The notes below the pieces were generated by a model. It was not told where the DNA came from and ran no database searches. It saw nothing but the letters and a program-made list of their open reading frames with translations. This document shows, piece after piece, positions 33,416-43,700 of a DNA stretch of 64,000 nt. Source of the stretch: Akkermansia sp. (GTDB lineage: Bacteria > Verrucomicrobiota > Verrucomicrobiia > Verrucomicrobiales > Akkermansiaceae); contig JAFYUJ010000032.1 of assembly GCA_017558555.1 (NCBI GenBank), forward strand, positions 1 through 64,000. The letters are read 5' to 3'. Position 1 is the stretch's first letter. Every line of letters starts with the position of its first letter. A program made the position numbers and the translations under genes.

Positions 33416-34438
33416 ATGCAATTTATGTTTAAATCTTTTATGGTCACGGTGCTGGCCATGTCTTCCCTGGTTCAGGCATTGGAATTGACAGATCTGCGCC
33501 TGCCACTCACCCGCACAGAGGCAGACAGCTTTACCAAGGATTACACCTATGAAGTGCTTTCTGATGTATCTGTGCGCCGAACCTGGCGCAAGGATGGCCG
33601 CAAGATTGCCATTGATTTTGATACCAAGACAGAGCAAGCTATTTGTATCACCGTCACCTATAATCAGCCGGTGCCCCGCAAAGAAGGCTTGGCAGATGCC
33701 AAAGTGCTTGCCGGCGATAAGGTAGAGAGCCCGAAGTGGAAGCAGGTTAAGAACGAAGCCGCTGCGAAGTTCGGTATGAAGAATGCCGAGGCTCTTCAGC
33801 TGAGTGATGGTACATACCTCTTCCGCGAAGTGACGGACGACAAGAAAAAGCGCTTTACGCGCCTCTCTCTCTACGCCAAAATGCCCAAAGAAGACCGCGG
33901 CGAGTTGCAGGTACTGGATTCCACCGGTGGCAAGACGGCTCTTGGTTCCTCTACCGTAGGAAGTGGCATCAAAGAGCTCTATGCAGACGAGGCTGCCCGC
34001 CAAGGCACATCTCTTGCCGGTGGCGGGGTGGCTCAGACCACACCCGAGGTGGAGTCTACGACTATCGATGAACCCCGCATCACGGCGCTTGGCAGCACGC
34101 CTGGTGCACGCGAGGCCCTGCGCCGCAAGCAGGAGGCCGAGCATGCGAAACAAACAACTGAACAGCCCATTGCATCTGTCGAGACTCCTGAGTCAACGGA
34201 GAAAAAGGAAGCGTCAGCAGGCAGCCGTTCCAATCGTACGCTTATCGAAGCTCTTGGCTTGGATAATCCCGGCCCCGTGCAGTTTGGGGTGATTGGCGGT
34301 ATCGTCCTGCTTCTCATCATTCTGGTGGCATGCAGCGCGAACGCCAAAAAGCGCAAGGCTGCCCAGAAAGCCAAGTTTACGGCGATTCTGGTCAACAATA
34401 AGAAGACTTCTACAGCACCCAAATTGAAGCGCAAGTAA
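33416..34438 (+). CDS. Exported protein with C-terminal membrane anchor, unknown function
   Basis: A 340-residue protein. Residues 1-21 form a signal peptide (SFMVTVLAMSSLVQA). The exported part is a compact domain (about 25-165) followed by a long low-complexity Ser/Thr/Glu/Ala stretch (170-270). A membrane helix FGVIGGIVLLLIILVAC at about 287-305 and a basic Lys-rich tail finish it, so it is type I in orientation. I do not recognise the family. It is transcribed alone: a terminator stands before its promoter and another follows it. The ATG at 33416 is followed by a second ATG at 33425, which is also possible. Confidence 0.72.
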   Translation: MQFMFKSFMVTVLAMSSLVQALELTDLRLPLTRTEADSFTKDYTYEVLSDVSVRRTWRKDGRKIAIDFDTKTEQAICITVTYNQPVPRKEGLADAKVLAGDKVESPKWKQVKNEAAAKFGMKNAEALQLSDGTYLFREVTDDKKKRFTRLSLYAKMPKEDRGELQVLDSTGGKTALGSSTVGSGIKELYADEAARQGTSLAGGGVAQTTPEVESTTIDEPRITALGSTPGAREALRRKQEAEHAKQTTEQPIASVETPESTEKKEASAGSRSNRTLIEALGLDNPGPVQFGVIGGIVLLLIILVACSANAKKRKAAQKAKFTAILVNNKKTSTAPKLKRK

Positions 34439-34504
34439 CATGCTTTGATGAACGCCAGTGGGAATAGGACTGTTTGGATTTTATTCCCGCGTTTTTACAG
34501 CAAG

Positions 34505-34540
34505 AAACCGCTCCCGGGAGATTTCCCGAGAGCGGTTTTT
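34505..34540. terminator. Bidirectional terminator between the 340-residue gene and hpf
   Basis: AAACCGCT (34505-34512) pairs with AGCGGTTT (34531-34538), with an inner CGGGA/TCCCG stem (34515-34528). A T run follows on the plus strand, and an A run precedes it, so it can act in both directions. Confidence 0.88.
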
Positions 34541-34557
34541 CAAGGTATGAGTCGGCA

Positions 34558-35163
34558 TCAGGCCTTGAGCTCGTTGCCCAGCTCAATGATGGAGTATTCA
34601 CCCGGTCGGATGCGGTACACAATTTGCAGCACATTGCGGCGTGCATTGCGATAAAGCACAAAGGGCTTGCCGGAAATCTCAAGCTCCATGATGGCGTCTT
34701 CCTTATACATGGTCTTCAGGTCATAGCCTTCACGAGAAATGCGCACGGGCTTGGGATCTTCAGGAGCATCAATGTCCACATCGAAGTCGAGTACATCTTC
34801 CTCGTATACCTTTTCGTCCAGCTTACGGATGCTTCGGGAGCGGTGCGGACGGAAGTGCTTCATGAGACGTGTCTTGTGCTTTCTCATGCGGCGCATAATC
34901 TTGGTGACGGTCTCATCGATGGCGGCATACAAGTCGGGGGCCACGGTGGACGCCTGGATGGTGATATGATCGGCACAGAACAAGACGATTTCGGCCATTT
35001 GACGGTCTTTCTGCACGTCTACAACCACACGAGCTTCTACAATTTTGGGGTAATCAATATGGATACCCTGAATTTTTTTGGTAGCGAACTCGCGGATGGC
35101 ATCGGTGACCTCAATATGGCGGCCGGTAACAATGATGTTTGTTTCAACATTGGATGTCTGCAT
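34558..35163 (-). CDS. hpf: Ribosome hibernation-promoting factor, long form
   Basis: A 201-residue protein. Residues 5-105 are the HPF/YfiA domain (IIVTGRHIEVTDAIREFATKKI, then a beta strand with VVVDVQKDRQMAEIV), which blocks the A and P sites of idle ribosomes. A linker follows, then a C-terminal dimerisation domain (about 140-200, ISREGYDLKTMYKEDAIMEL). The long form pairs two ribosomes into 100S particles. It is monocistronic with its own promoter, and a GAGGT Shine-Dalgarno lies just before the ATG. Confidence 0.94.
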   Translation of the reverse strand: MQTSNVETNIIVTGRHIEVTDAIREFATKKIQGIHIDYPKIVEARVVVDVQKDRQMAEIVLFCADHITIQASTVAPDLYAAIDETVTKIMRRMRKHKTRLMKHFRPHRSRSIRKLDEKVYEEDVLDFDVDIDAPEDPKPVRISREGYDLKTMYKEDAIMELEISGKPFVLYRNARRNVLQIVYRIRPGEYSIIELGNELKA

Positions 35164-35229
35164 GGTGTGTACCTCTTTCTATTTTTTGGTTCAGGAATGC
35201 AGCGGTGCGTACACCTTTCTGCAATACTC

Positions 35230-35258
35230 ATCATATCCGCACATGCGAGATATTGCAA
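35230..35258 (-). promoter_or_regulatory. Promoter of hpf
   Basis: On the minus strand TTGCAA (35258-35253) and TATGAT (35235-35230) are separated by 17 bp. The leader is about 60 nt and contains two copies of GGTGTAC-like sequence. Confidence 0.75.
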
Positions 35259-35299
35259 CAAAAAAATAGTTGAGTGGTAGGATTTTTTCGGCCGGGGCC

Positions 35300-35905
35300 T
35301 CAGCGCACCTGGAGGTAAACAATGAAGCGAGCGTAGCGCGGATCAGCAGAGGATGTGCTGATGATAAGACGATTGAAACATTTTTTTGCCGTGCTTTTCG
35401 GGGTCACTGTCACCAAGAATTCTCGCTTTTTTTTCCCTTTCTCAGGGGAGAAGAAAAAATCATCTCCGGAGATGGAAGCCTCGGTGATGTCCTGCACGGG
35501 GGAGCCCTTTGGAAGGGTGAGGCGCAGCACCTGCGGTGTAGGGTCCGCACCACGTTGCCACTGTAAACTGCGGGCACTCAGCACCACAGCCTGGGGCACT
35601 TCAAAGTGCATTGTCAGCTTGGTTTTCTTGCCGTCAGCAGTGGTTACATCAATGTGCTTATCAACGGTTTGGTCGAATTCAGAAGTATCAACGTGGGCCG
35701 TCAGCGTATGGCCGGATTGGGTGGTGGTGGTGCAGTCGCACAGGGGCTTTGCCTTGGCAATGGGGGAGCTTTTGCTCCGGAAAACAACGGTCACAGCATC
35801 TTGCCCGTAGTTCAGCCTGATGGTTTGCACCGGCTTTTCAAAAGCAGCCAGCGCAGGGGCCATCAGTACGGCGATATATCCAAGGGCTTTGATGGCAAGT
35901 GACAT
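35300..35905 (-). CDS. Secreted DUF1573-like protein
   Basis: A 201-residue exported protein. A signal peptide covers about 1-20 (ALGYIAVLMAPALAA). The beta-rich body has the short cysteine motif KPLCDCTTTT near 53-62, which resembles the Pro-x-Cys-x-Cys-T core of DUF1573 proteins. Those are Ig-like secreted proteins common in Bacteroidota and Verrucomicrobiota, of unknown function. It is the last gene of the ileS-lspA operon, 12 nt after lspA, so it may be co-regulated with lipoprotein maturation, but no lipobox is seen. Confidence 0.72.
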   Translation of the reverse strand: MSLAIKALGYIAVLMAPALAAFEKPVQTIRLNYGQDAVTVVFRSKSSPIAKAKPLCDCTTTTQSGHTLTAHVDTSEFDQTVDKHIDVTTADGKKTKLTMHFEVPQAVVLSARSLQWQRGADPTPQVLRLTLPKGSPVQDITEASISGDDFFFSPEKGKKKREFLVTVTPKSTAKKCFNRLIISTSSADPRYARFIVYLQVR

Positions 35906-35917
35906 GGAATGAGGAAA

Positions 35918-36517
35918 TCAGGCTTTCTTCTCTTCTTGCGGCTGGGGCAGGAAGCTGGCAATCAGGAAAAGACCTGCGGCAATGCACACGCAGGAATCGG
36001 CCACGTTGAATGAAGGCCAGTGGTAGCCCATGGGGAAAGTTTCCGTCGGGATAAAGGGGAAAGAAAAGTCCAGGAAATCCACCACGTAGCCATTCAGCAA
36101 GTTTTGCATGAAGGAGAGCTTTTCTGCACCGGGCAGGAAAAAGCCCTGCGTGAGGCGGTCCGTCATATTGCCCAGCACACCGGTCATGATGAAGGCCCAG
36201 GCAAACTTCAGCAGCTTGGTGCAGAAGAAATGGCGGCGGTATCCCACCACCAGCAGCACCAGTGCTACCACTTGAACGCCCAGGAACAAAATGGGAGCCC
36301 ATGCCGTGCCATTGCCCATGCCGAAAGCCACACCGGTATTGTGCAGGCGCACAATATCAAAGTTCATGATAGCGCTGTCGGTGATGACATGTGTGCGGTC
36401 CAGATAGTAGGGGGTGGGGAGCTCGTAGTTGAAAACAATGTACCATTTGCTGACCTGATCCAGCAGGTACAGGCAGATGATGAGCAGGATTAAGTACAGG
36501 GTGGTGCGTTGTTTCAT
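35918..36517 (-). CDS. lspA: Lipoprotein signal peptidase II
   Basis: A 199-residue inner-membrane aspartic protease that removes the signal peptide from lipoproteins after Lgt has acted. Four hydrophobic helices are visible. The catalytic pair is D120 in GNMTDR and D174 in FNVADS. NTGVAFGM at 60-67 and VVDFLDF at 145-151 are the other family blocks. The ATG at 36517 is preferred over a GTG at 36541, because it opens the usual short N-terminus. It lies downstream of ileS, a common pairing, separated by 82 nt that contain a strong hairpin. Confidence 0.95.
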   Translation of the reverse strand: MKQRTTLYLILLIICLYLLDQVSKWYIVFNYELPTPYYLDRTHVITDSAIMNFDIVRLHNTGVAFGMGNGTAWAPILFLGVQVVALVLLVVGYRRHFFCTKLLKFAWAFIMTGVLGNMTDRLTQGFFLPGAEKLSFMQNLLNGYVVDFLDFSFPFIPTETFPMGYHWPSFNVADSCVCIAAGLFLIASFLPQPQEEKKA

Positions 36518-36530
36518 CTTGTTGCTTAAG

Positions 36531-36562
36531 CCCCGCCGCACAGCTTGGTATGTGCGGCGGGG
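36531..36562 (-). promoter_or_regulatory. Perfect 12-bp hairpin between ileS and lspA
   Basis: CCCCGCCGCACA (36531-36542) pairs perfectly with TGTGCGGCGGGG (36551-36562) around an 8-nt loop. No T run follows on the minus strand. It sits 13 nt upstream of the lspA ATG and may slow polymerase, protect the upstream mRNA end or limit lspA expression. Confidence 0.7.
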
Positions 36563-36599
36563 TGGTTGGTGGTTAAGGAGTATGTGTTGGTTTTATCCA

Positions 36600-39317
36600 T
36601 CAGGCCATCACGGCAGCGCAGCGGGCGCACAGGCCTTCTTCATTCACTGCGGGCTCGTAGCGGCGGCAGCGGGGGCACATGCCATAGGCTGTCTTCTCTG
36701 CGGTAGCAGCCAGTTCCTCGCCCGTCTGCACGTGCAGGTCGGAGATGATGAAGAACTCCTTGGCAAACTCTGCATGGGAGAGCAGAGCTGTCACCTGGGC
36801 ATCCTCGTCAGCGGGGATGGTGAGCGTCACCACAGCCTCGTTGTTCTTATTGAAAGCCTTAGCCTTAATTTGCGCTTCGATGGCTACCTGAATCACGCTC
36901 TTGATTTGCTGCAGGCGAGCGAAGGGTGCGGTGAGACCGGCATCGAATTCGGCGCAGGGTTCGGGGAAGTCCTGTTCGTGCACAGAGCCGGCGTTGCCGG
37001 CGTGTTCCCAGGCCTCGTCGCAGGTGTACACCAGGATGGGAGCGAGCAGCTTCACCAAAGTATCGAATACGCGAGCGATGGCGAACTGCTTGCTGATGCG
37101 CTGGGGCGCATCGGCGGCATCGCAGTACAGGCTGTCCTTCGTCATGTCGATGTAGAGAGCTGACAAATCATTGGTGCAGAACTGGTTGATAGCCATGAAT
37201 ACCTTGCGGAACTCGTAGCCATCGTAGGCTGCGCGTACCTCGCGGATAAGCGTGTTGGTGCGCTCCAGAATCCAGGCATCCGTGGGGGCCAGTTCGGCCG
37301 GGCGGGCGCCGTTGTAACCCTTCAGGTTGGCCAGCAGAATGCGCAGGGTGTTGCGCAGGCGGCGGTAGGGGTCGGTAATCTGCTTGAAGAGGTCTTCACC
37401 GAAAGGAACCTCGTTTTGCCAGTCCACGCTGCTCACCCACAGACGCACGATATCGGCGCCGTACTTCTCGTAGAAATACTTGGCATTGGTGGGCTTCTGG
37501 TATGTGCCCTGGGCGCTCTTGGAGAGCTTGGAGCGGTCCTGGTTCACCACGAAAGCGTGGGTCAGTACCTTCTTGTAGGGGGCTGTACCGCGCCAGGCGC
37601 AGGAGAGCATCAGCGAGCTCTGGAACCAGCCGCGGTGCTGGTCTGTTGCTTCCAAGTACACATCGCAGGGGGCGGCGAGCTCGGGATGCGTTTCCAGCAC
37701 GGAAACGTGGGAGCAGCCGGAGTCAATCCACACGTCGAGCGTGTCCTTACCCTTGCGGAGACCGGTCGGCAGGCCGAGTTTTTCGCAGAGCTGTTCACTG
37801 CTGAGCTCGAACCAGATGTTGGTGCCGTGTTCGGCCACCAGGTCGGCCACCTTGTTCACGATTTCGGCGGTGAGGACGGGCTTGTCTTCGGCATCGAAGA
37901 AGACGGGCAGCGGTACACCCCAGGTGCGCTGGCGGGAGATACACCAGTCCGGGCGGGCCTCCACCGTGCTGTAAATGCGGTTGCGGCCCCAGGCGGGCAT
38001 CCATTCGGTCTTGTCGATTTGTTCCAGCGCCACGGGGCGGAGTTTCTCCATGCTGATGAAGAACTGCTTCACGGCGCGGAAGATGATGGGGGTCTTGGAG
38101 CGCCAGCAGTGCGGGTACTGGTGGGTGAACTCCTCGCGGCCCAGTAGGCGGTTGGCTTCCACCAGCAGGGTGATGATGTCTTCGTTGCTCTTGAAGACGT
38201 GCTTGCCCACCAGGTGGGGCAGGCCGCATTCTGCGGTGTAGTTGCCGTCATCGTCTACCGGAGAAAGAACGGGCAGCCCGTAGGCCATGCCGGCCACGTA
38301 GTCATCTGCACCATGGCCGGGGGCAATATGCACAGCGCCGGTACCGGCATCCGTGGTCACATAGGCTGCGTTGATGATGAGGGATTCGCGGTCAAGGAAG
38401 GGATGGCGAGCCGTGCGCTTCTCCAATTCGTTGCCCTTGAAGGTGGTAAGCTCTTCTTCCAGCGTCCAGCCGGTCTTGGCGGTGAAGGTTTCGATGAGTT
38501 CGCGCACAATGACGAAACGGCGGGTTTCACCATCCTTGGCATAGCGGCCCACCACGTAGGTGAACTCGGGGTTGAGGGCAATGGCCAGGTTGCTGGGCAG
38601 GGTCCAGGGTGTGGTGGTCCAGATGACCATTTCGCAATCGTCGATGCCGTTGATGGCGCCGTCCATCTTGAAACCCACGTAGATGGCTGTGGAGGTGTCT
38701 TCCATGTATTCCACCTCGGCTTCGGCCAGGGCGGTGTGGTGGGCGTAGCTCCACTGCACAGGCTTCATGGATTGGTACACAGCGCCGCTTTCCACCAACT
38801 TGGCGAATACGCGCAGAATCCAGGCCTCATACTCCGGCAGCATGGTGATGTAGGGATTAAACCAATCACCAAACACGCCGAGACGGCGGAACGAAACACG
38901 CTGCTGGTCAATGTAGCCCAGGGCAAATTCCGTGCAGCGGCGGCGGATTTCAGCCGGCGCCAGACCCTGGAATTCCTTCACCACTTTGGCTTCGATGGGC
39001 AGGCCGTGGCAGTCCCAACCGGGGATGAAGGGGGCATAGTAGCCGGCCATGGTCTTGCTCTTGACGATGAGGTCTTTGAGCACCTTGTTCAGGGCTGTGC
39101 CCATGTGCACATCGCCATTGGCAAAGGGAGGACCATCATGCAATATAAAACGGGGAGCCCCCTGCGCCTTGCGGCGCTCAGTAATTCGATCGTAAAGCTT
39201 TTCATTCTCCCATTTCTCTAAACGCACCGGCTCCTTGGTAGTGAGATCACCACGCATGGGGAACGTGGTGTCCGGCAGGAAAATGGTATCTTTATAGCTC
39301 TTTGCGGGTGTGCTCAT
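36600..39317 (-). CDS. ileS: Isoleucyl-tRNA synthetase
   Basis: A 905-residue class I synthetase that charges tRNA-Ile. The first signature is GDVHMGTALNK (68-78), in which the HIGH motif reads HMGT. The second, KLSKS, is near 597. The CP1 editing domain is present (TTTPWTLPSNLAIALNPE near 240). A C-terminal zinc-type module has two Cys pairs (CPRCRRYEP and CARC). The ATG at 39317 is set by the conserved MSTPAKSYKDTIFLP start and by the -10 box 9 nt upstream. lspA and a DUF1573-like gene follow in the same operon. Confidence 0.97.
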   Translation of the reverse strand: MSTPAKSYKDTIFLPDTTFPMRGDLTTKEPVRLEKWENEKLYDRITERRKAQGAPRFILHDGPPFANGDVHMGTALNKVLKDLIVKSKTMAGYYAPFIPGWDCHGLPIEAKVVKEFQGLAPAEIRRRCTEFALGYIDQQRVSFRRLGVFGDWFNPYITMLPEYEAWILRVFAKLVESGAVYQSMKPVQWSYAHHTALAEAEVEYMEDTSTAIYVGFKMDGAINGIDDCEMVIWTTTPWTLPSNLAIALNPEFTYVVGRYAKDGETRRFVIVRELIETFTAKTGWTLEEELTTFKGNELEKRTARHPFLDRESLIINAAYVTTDAGTGAVHIAPGHGADDYVAGMAYGLPVLSPVDDDGNYTAECGLPHLVGKHVFKSNEDIITLLVEANRLLGREEFTHQYPHCWRSKTPIIFRAVKQFFISMEKLRPVALEQIDKTEWMPAWGRNRIYSTVEARPDWCISRQRTWGVPLPVFFDAEDKPVLTAEIVNKVADLVAEHGTNIWFELSSEQLCEKLGLPTGLRKGKDTLDVWIDSGCSHVSVLETHPELAAPCDVYLEATDQHRGWFQSSLMLSCAWRGTAPYKKVLTHAFVVNQDRSKLSKSAQGTYQKPTNAKYFYEKYGADIVRLWVSSVDWQNEVPFGEDLFKQITDPYRRLRNTLRILLANLKGYNGARPAELAPTDAWILERTNTLIREVRAAYDGYEFRKVFMAINQFCTNDLSALYIDMTKDSLYCDAADAPQRISKQFAIARVFDTLVKLLAPILVYTCDEAWEHAGNAGSVHEQDFPEPCAEFDAGLTAPFARLQQIKSVIQVAIEAQIKAKAFNKNNEAVVTLTIPADEDAQVTALLSHAEFAKEFFIISDLHVQTGEELAATAEKTAYGMCPRCRRYEPAVNEEGLCARCAAVMA

Positions 39318-39326
39318 ACGCGCGCC

Positions 39327-39355
39327 AATATATACCCCTCCTGTTCTATTGTCAA
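39327..39355 (-). promoter_or_regulatory. Near-consensus promoter of ileS, probably leaderless
   Basis: On the minus strand a perfect TTGACA (39355-39350) and TATATT (39332-39327) are 17 bp apart. The ATG begins 9 nt after the -10 box, leaving a leader of at most a few nt. Confidence 0.8.
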
Positions 39356-39481
39356 TCTTATAAGCTCTTTTGGCGGGCAAATAGCGAGAAATGGCAGAAA
39401 AAAGCGGCTGCAACAGGGTTCTGCATTTGCGCAGGGTCCGGGTTTGTTGACGAAATGATGCGCCTGCTTCATGCTGAATCC

Positions 39482-40720
39482 ATGTCAATACGAATACGTG
39501 AATGGGGCATGCTGAGAAATGGGGCGGAGCAGCCGCATGTTTCTGTGCATGGTCTCACAGATTGGGAAATCGGGGCTCGCCAAGCGGGGCAGGGGCTCTC
39601 TGCCATGGTGCTGGGCGGTGTTCAGGTGGTGCAGGAGCGCGAGAAAGTCGCCGCGGCCGGTGAGCTTGCGGCTTTTTCCGAGAAGCTTCAAGCCATGGAG
39701 CAGGAAATCAGCAGTGAACTGGAAGAGACCGAACCCGCTCAATGGAGCCGGGATTGGGAATCGGCGTTCGCAGCGCGAGTGTCCGATGCGCTGGAGGATG
39801 TGTCACCGGCTTTGCGGGAGACTGCGCAGAAAATGGCGGCAGAGTACACCCGCGAGGCCGGCATTCGCGCAGTGCGAGACCGCGAGCTGGCCGGTATCGA
39901 CCGGGCACGCAGGCGGTGGCAGCACCGGGTGGATGCTGCCGTACAGTCCGGAGATGCGCAGGCTGCTCGCCAATGGCTGGAGCAAGGGCGTGGTGTTTTT
40001 GTGCCGGAAGGGCGGATGGAGGCGGAAGAGAAATCGTTGGAGAGTAAAGTGTTGTTGCAGCAGTGGCGGCGGAATTTGCAGCAGAATCCCGTCCGCACCC
40101 TGGGAGATTACCTGCACCGCCCCGCGGGTCTTATGCTGCCGCAGTATGAAGAGGGCGAGCAGCTGAAACACGAAGTGGAGCAGACGCAGCGCCAGGCCCG
40201 GGAAATCTTTGTGCGGGAGCAAATGGAACGCGCCATGCGTGGTGAGCCGGCAGATGCCCAGACCCTGAAACAGGCCGACCGTGCCGGTATCATCACCCGA
40301 GCCCAGCGCAAGTCTGCTCTGGCAGCACCGCAGGAGCCTGCACACCGGGATTTAAATTGCTGGTTGCGCCGGGTGCATGAGTGCGACACCGCGCCGGATG
40401 AAGTGCTGGCGCTGCAAGTGGATATTTGCACCGCGGCTCTTCCCGCAGCCCGTCGGGTGGAGTTGGTGCAGCGTCTGGAGCAGGCAGCATCCGTGCGCCG
40501 GGAAGACCGCCTTACCATGAGCCGCCGATTGTGGAACCTGTATCACGATGGCGCGTTTGGATGCCCGGGCGATGCACTTGCAGAACAGCGACTGCACCGT
40601 TTGCAGATGTGTGGCTTGCCCCTGCTGGCAGAATCCGGCAATGATGCCGTGGCGGAATGGTTGTCCGGGCTGGACCGCCGGGACGAGCAATGGGTTTGTT
40701 TTTCACCTCAATATGCATAA
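39482..40720 (+). CDS. Alpha-helical phage-like protein (candidate ejection protein)
   Basis: About 412 residues, strongly helical and charged, without signal or membrane segments. Features recall podovirus internal virion or ejection proteins: SGDAQAARQWLEQGRGVF (a GD-x-x-x-AR unit), then RRNLQQNPVRTLGDYLHRPAG, and long helices rich in Glu, Arg and Gln. That likeness is judged by composition and by its place before a giant protein and TerL. The start is uncertain: in-frame ATGs lie at 39455, 39458, 39482 and 39509, with no Shine-Dalgarno. The stop is 5 nt before the next gene. Confidence 0.65.
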   Translation: MSIRIREWGMLRNGAEQPHVSVHGLTDWEIGARQAGQGLSAMVLGGVQVVQEREKVAAAGELAAFSEKLQAMEQEISSELEETEPAQWSRDWESAFAARVSDALEDVSPALRETAQKMAAEYTREAGIRAVRDRELAGIDRARRRWQHRVDAAVQSGDAQAARQWLEQGRGVFVPEGRMEAEEKSLESKVLLQQWRRNLQQNPVRTLGDYLHRPAGLMLPQYEEGEQLKHEVEQTQRQAREIFVREQMERAMRGEPADAQTLKQADRAGIITRAQRKSALAAPQEPAHRDLNCWLRRVHECDTAPDEVLALQVDICTAALPAARRVELVQRLEQAASVRREDRLTMSRRLWNLYHDGAFGCPGDALAEQRLHRLQMCGLPLLAESGNDAVAEWLSGLDRRDEQWVCFSPQYA

Positions 40721-40725
40721 TCATC

Positions 40726-43700
40726 ATGAATACACTAATAGAAAAGAAAACGATTGCGGATACACCCGCAACAGACACGCAGGAGCCCGAAGTTGTGCTG
40801 CATGATGCAGCCCCGGAGCCGCAGGAAGAACGCGCCACACCGGAGGATGAAACCCCGGAGGCGCATCAGACAAAGGTGTTGGACCTGGGGGCCGACCCCG
40901 AGGATTACATAGCACCGGAAGAGGAGCCGGACCAAGATGAAGATGTGTTCGGAGCGGTCACCGGCTATGGCTTTGCAGATGAGGAAATGCAGCAATACTT
41001 TCGCGATGCGTCGTGGAAGCCCGCCTGGCAGCAGCCCGCCGCGCCCACTCCGCTTTTGCCCCCCGGGCAACAGGCGAAAAAGGACACTTACTGGAAGAGC
41101 CTGCTCACGAGCGATGTTCACACTATCCCCAATGCCATCCGCGATAAAATTCTGGATAAGGCTAATGATCTGACGGAAGAAGAACAGGATTACCAGCTTT
41201 GCGCAGCCATCAATCGTTCGTGGGCGGTGGATCACCTGGATGTTTCTCGCGAGACGGTGCAAAGTGCCTGGCCGCAGTATCGCGGACGCCTCGCACGACG
41301 ATTGAACGTAGCGAACACAGATGAAGATGTCTTCTTGGCCTTGTCTGCCCGCGAAAGTGAGAAACCGCTGCGACAAGCCGGGAGCGAGGCCTACATCATT
41401 GCTTACACCGCAGGGCTGGAAGGTAAGCGCGAATATGATATTACAGCCCAGTTGAAAACACTCAGCGCCGACCACGCCGATAATGCCCGCGGCCTGGCCA
41501 CGCGCGCCCATGAGGAAGGGATGGCCAAACGCCGCCGCCTTATGCCATTGGCTCGGTTGATCAAAAGTGGGGTGGAATCATTGGCCTCGTTGGAAGAGGA
41601 TGCCGTGCCCACGATGCGAGTGCTCCGGCATGCTCCGGAGCTGACCCGAGCTGTCCGGGAATTGGGGCAAATGACCCGCGAGGAACGTAATGTAGCTCTG
41701 CATGTGGCGCGCTCCATCATGCCCATGCCCGCCCCCGGCGGCGACACTGGGGAGGGAGTGATGCGTGTTGTGCAGCGTGCCATGCGGCGCGGGGCATCCT
41801 CCGGCGGCATCCATCTGGCCCAGGGTGTGGCGCAGTTGGGGGCTTCTGTGCTGCGCCGGGCAGGCAAGGATAATGCAGAAACGCTCACGGCCAAATGGGC
41901 AGAAAAGGTGGATAAATACAGTATTGTTTTTGATGAATTGCGGCGCCTGACGCAAGATGAACTGCTGCCGCTGCAGCCCCCGAAAAGCAGCGGGTTTGCC
42001 GGACAGTTCATGGTAGATATGGGCAGCGCTTTGCCGGAGATTGTCCTGTCCTTTATCAAAAGCCCGGTTGCAGGTGCGATTACCTATGCTCGCGACTTGG
42101 GGCAATCAACCATGGACATCCGGCATCGCGCCCCGGAAGCCAAACCCGATGTGGCGCTGACAGCCGGAGCCCTGGGCTTGCTTGTTCAGAAGCAAATGGA
42201 GGGGCTCTTCTCTCGTGTAGGGGGCGAAAAACTGGCCAAGTCCATTTCCCGCCTTGTTAAACAACGTGGTGGTGGTGTGAAAAAGTTTGCTCTGCATGGT
42301 GCGGGGGTGAGCCGAGCCATGGCGTTTGAGCTGATGCGCGAATTAATCGGCGGCAAGATGGGGCAGATGGCAGGCTTGCTGACCCAGGAAGCCGTGATGA
42401 AATCTCAGCAAACAGCTTCCAATATTGATTGGCGCCAATTTGGTGAATCTGTGGTGGATGTCAATGTGAACTTGAGAGAAGCCGCCCTCGAGCTACCCTT
42501 TATCCTGCTGGGAGCCGGTCATGTGGCCCTGCGCGATTTCAGAGCCCCGCGGGATGTGCTCAAGAAGGATGCTGCGGCCCTTATTCCCTGGGGCATCTCC
42601 GAGGCTGAGCGCAAGAAGATTGCTGCGGAGACCGATATTGATAAGCAGGGTGAACTGGTGCGTCTGGCGTTGGTCAACAGCCCCAGATGGGGCGGTCTGG
42701 AGTTCTCGGAGCGCGCCGCACGGGCGCTGCGCTTGCTCAATTTTAACTACTTTACCGAGTTCAATGACCCTGGGTTTGTGCAGGATTTCCTGAAGTTGCC
42801 ACCGCTGGAGGCTTATACCAACAAAGCAGATACTGCTAAAGTGGAAGAGTTTCCGCCGGATAGTGTGTTGGAACGCGGCATTTTCAGCGTTCAGCATCGC
42901 GATGATACCGAGTATCAAACCCAGCTCATGGAGCTTTGGGGAAATGAGTGGCGAAAAGCGCATTACATGGACGATGCATCCCATTTTCCTGCTCCGGAAT
43001 GGGAGTTGTCCCGCGTGGAAGAGCCCTCTCTGAAACGCCTGGCACAGTATGTGAATGAGGTACACAGGGCTAAGTATACCTTCATCCCGAGGCGTCTGCG
43101 CCGAGAGGGCCTGTATGCTCCTTTTGCTGATGTGGAGCGCAAGGTGTTGTTGCGTGACCGCGTGGCCGATGTCAATAGCATTTCGCATTTGCTTGCCTTG
43201 CATTCTCTCTCCATGGATTCGCGGGCTGAGCAGCGCGTCTCCGTCAGCGATATGCGCAAGCACGTGCAGGAAACCAGGGAAAAATACCTCTCGAACGTGG
43301 CGGCTTCCGTGCTGCGTATCATGCAGGGCGAAGATAAGAAAACCGTTTACCATGAGATGGAAAAGGGATTGCTTACGGATATTCGCGACAACTTGTACAG
43401 CTTGCCGGATGCTCCCAAATGGCTCCGCAAAATCAGCAAGTGGGATTTTGAGGGGCTTCCCTCATTCGATATGGATGGCTGGGCCACCTGGTCTCCGTGG
43501 ATTAACAATCCTGATATGATTGAAGTACACCGTATTTGCGCGGGCACTCGCGCCAACATCGGGATGCTGACAGAGCTGCTGCCGCTGACAACGGATTATT
43601 TTGCCGGTGTGGCGCGCGGGATGACACCCTTGCAGGCTTCCCACCATATCTTGTTGCGCGAGTTTGGCTTCAACCCGCAGCACCTGCCCGAGCAGGTGCA

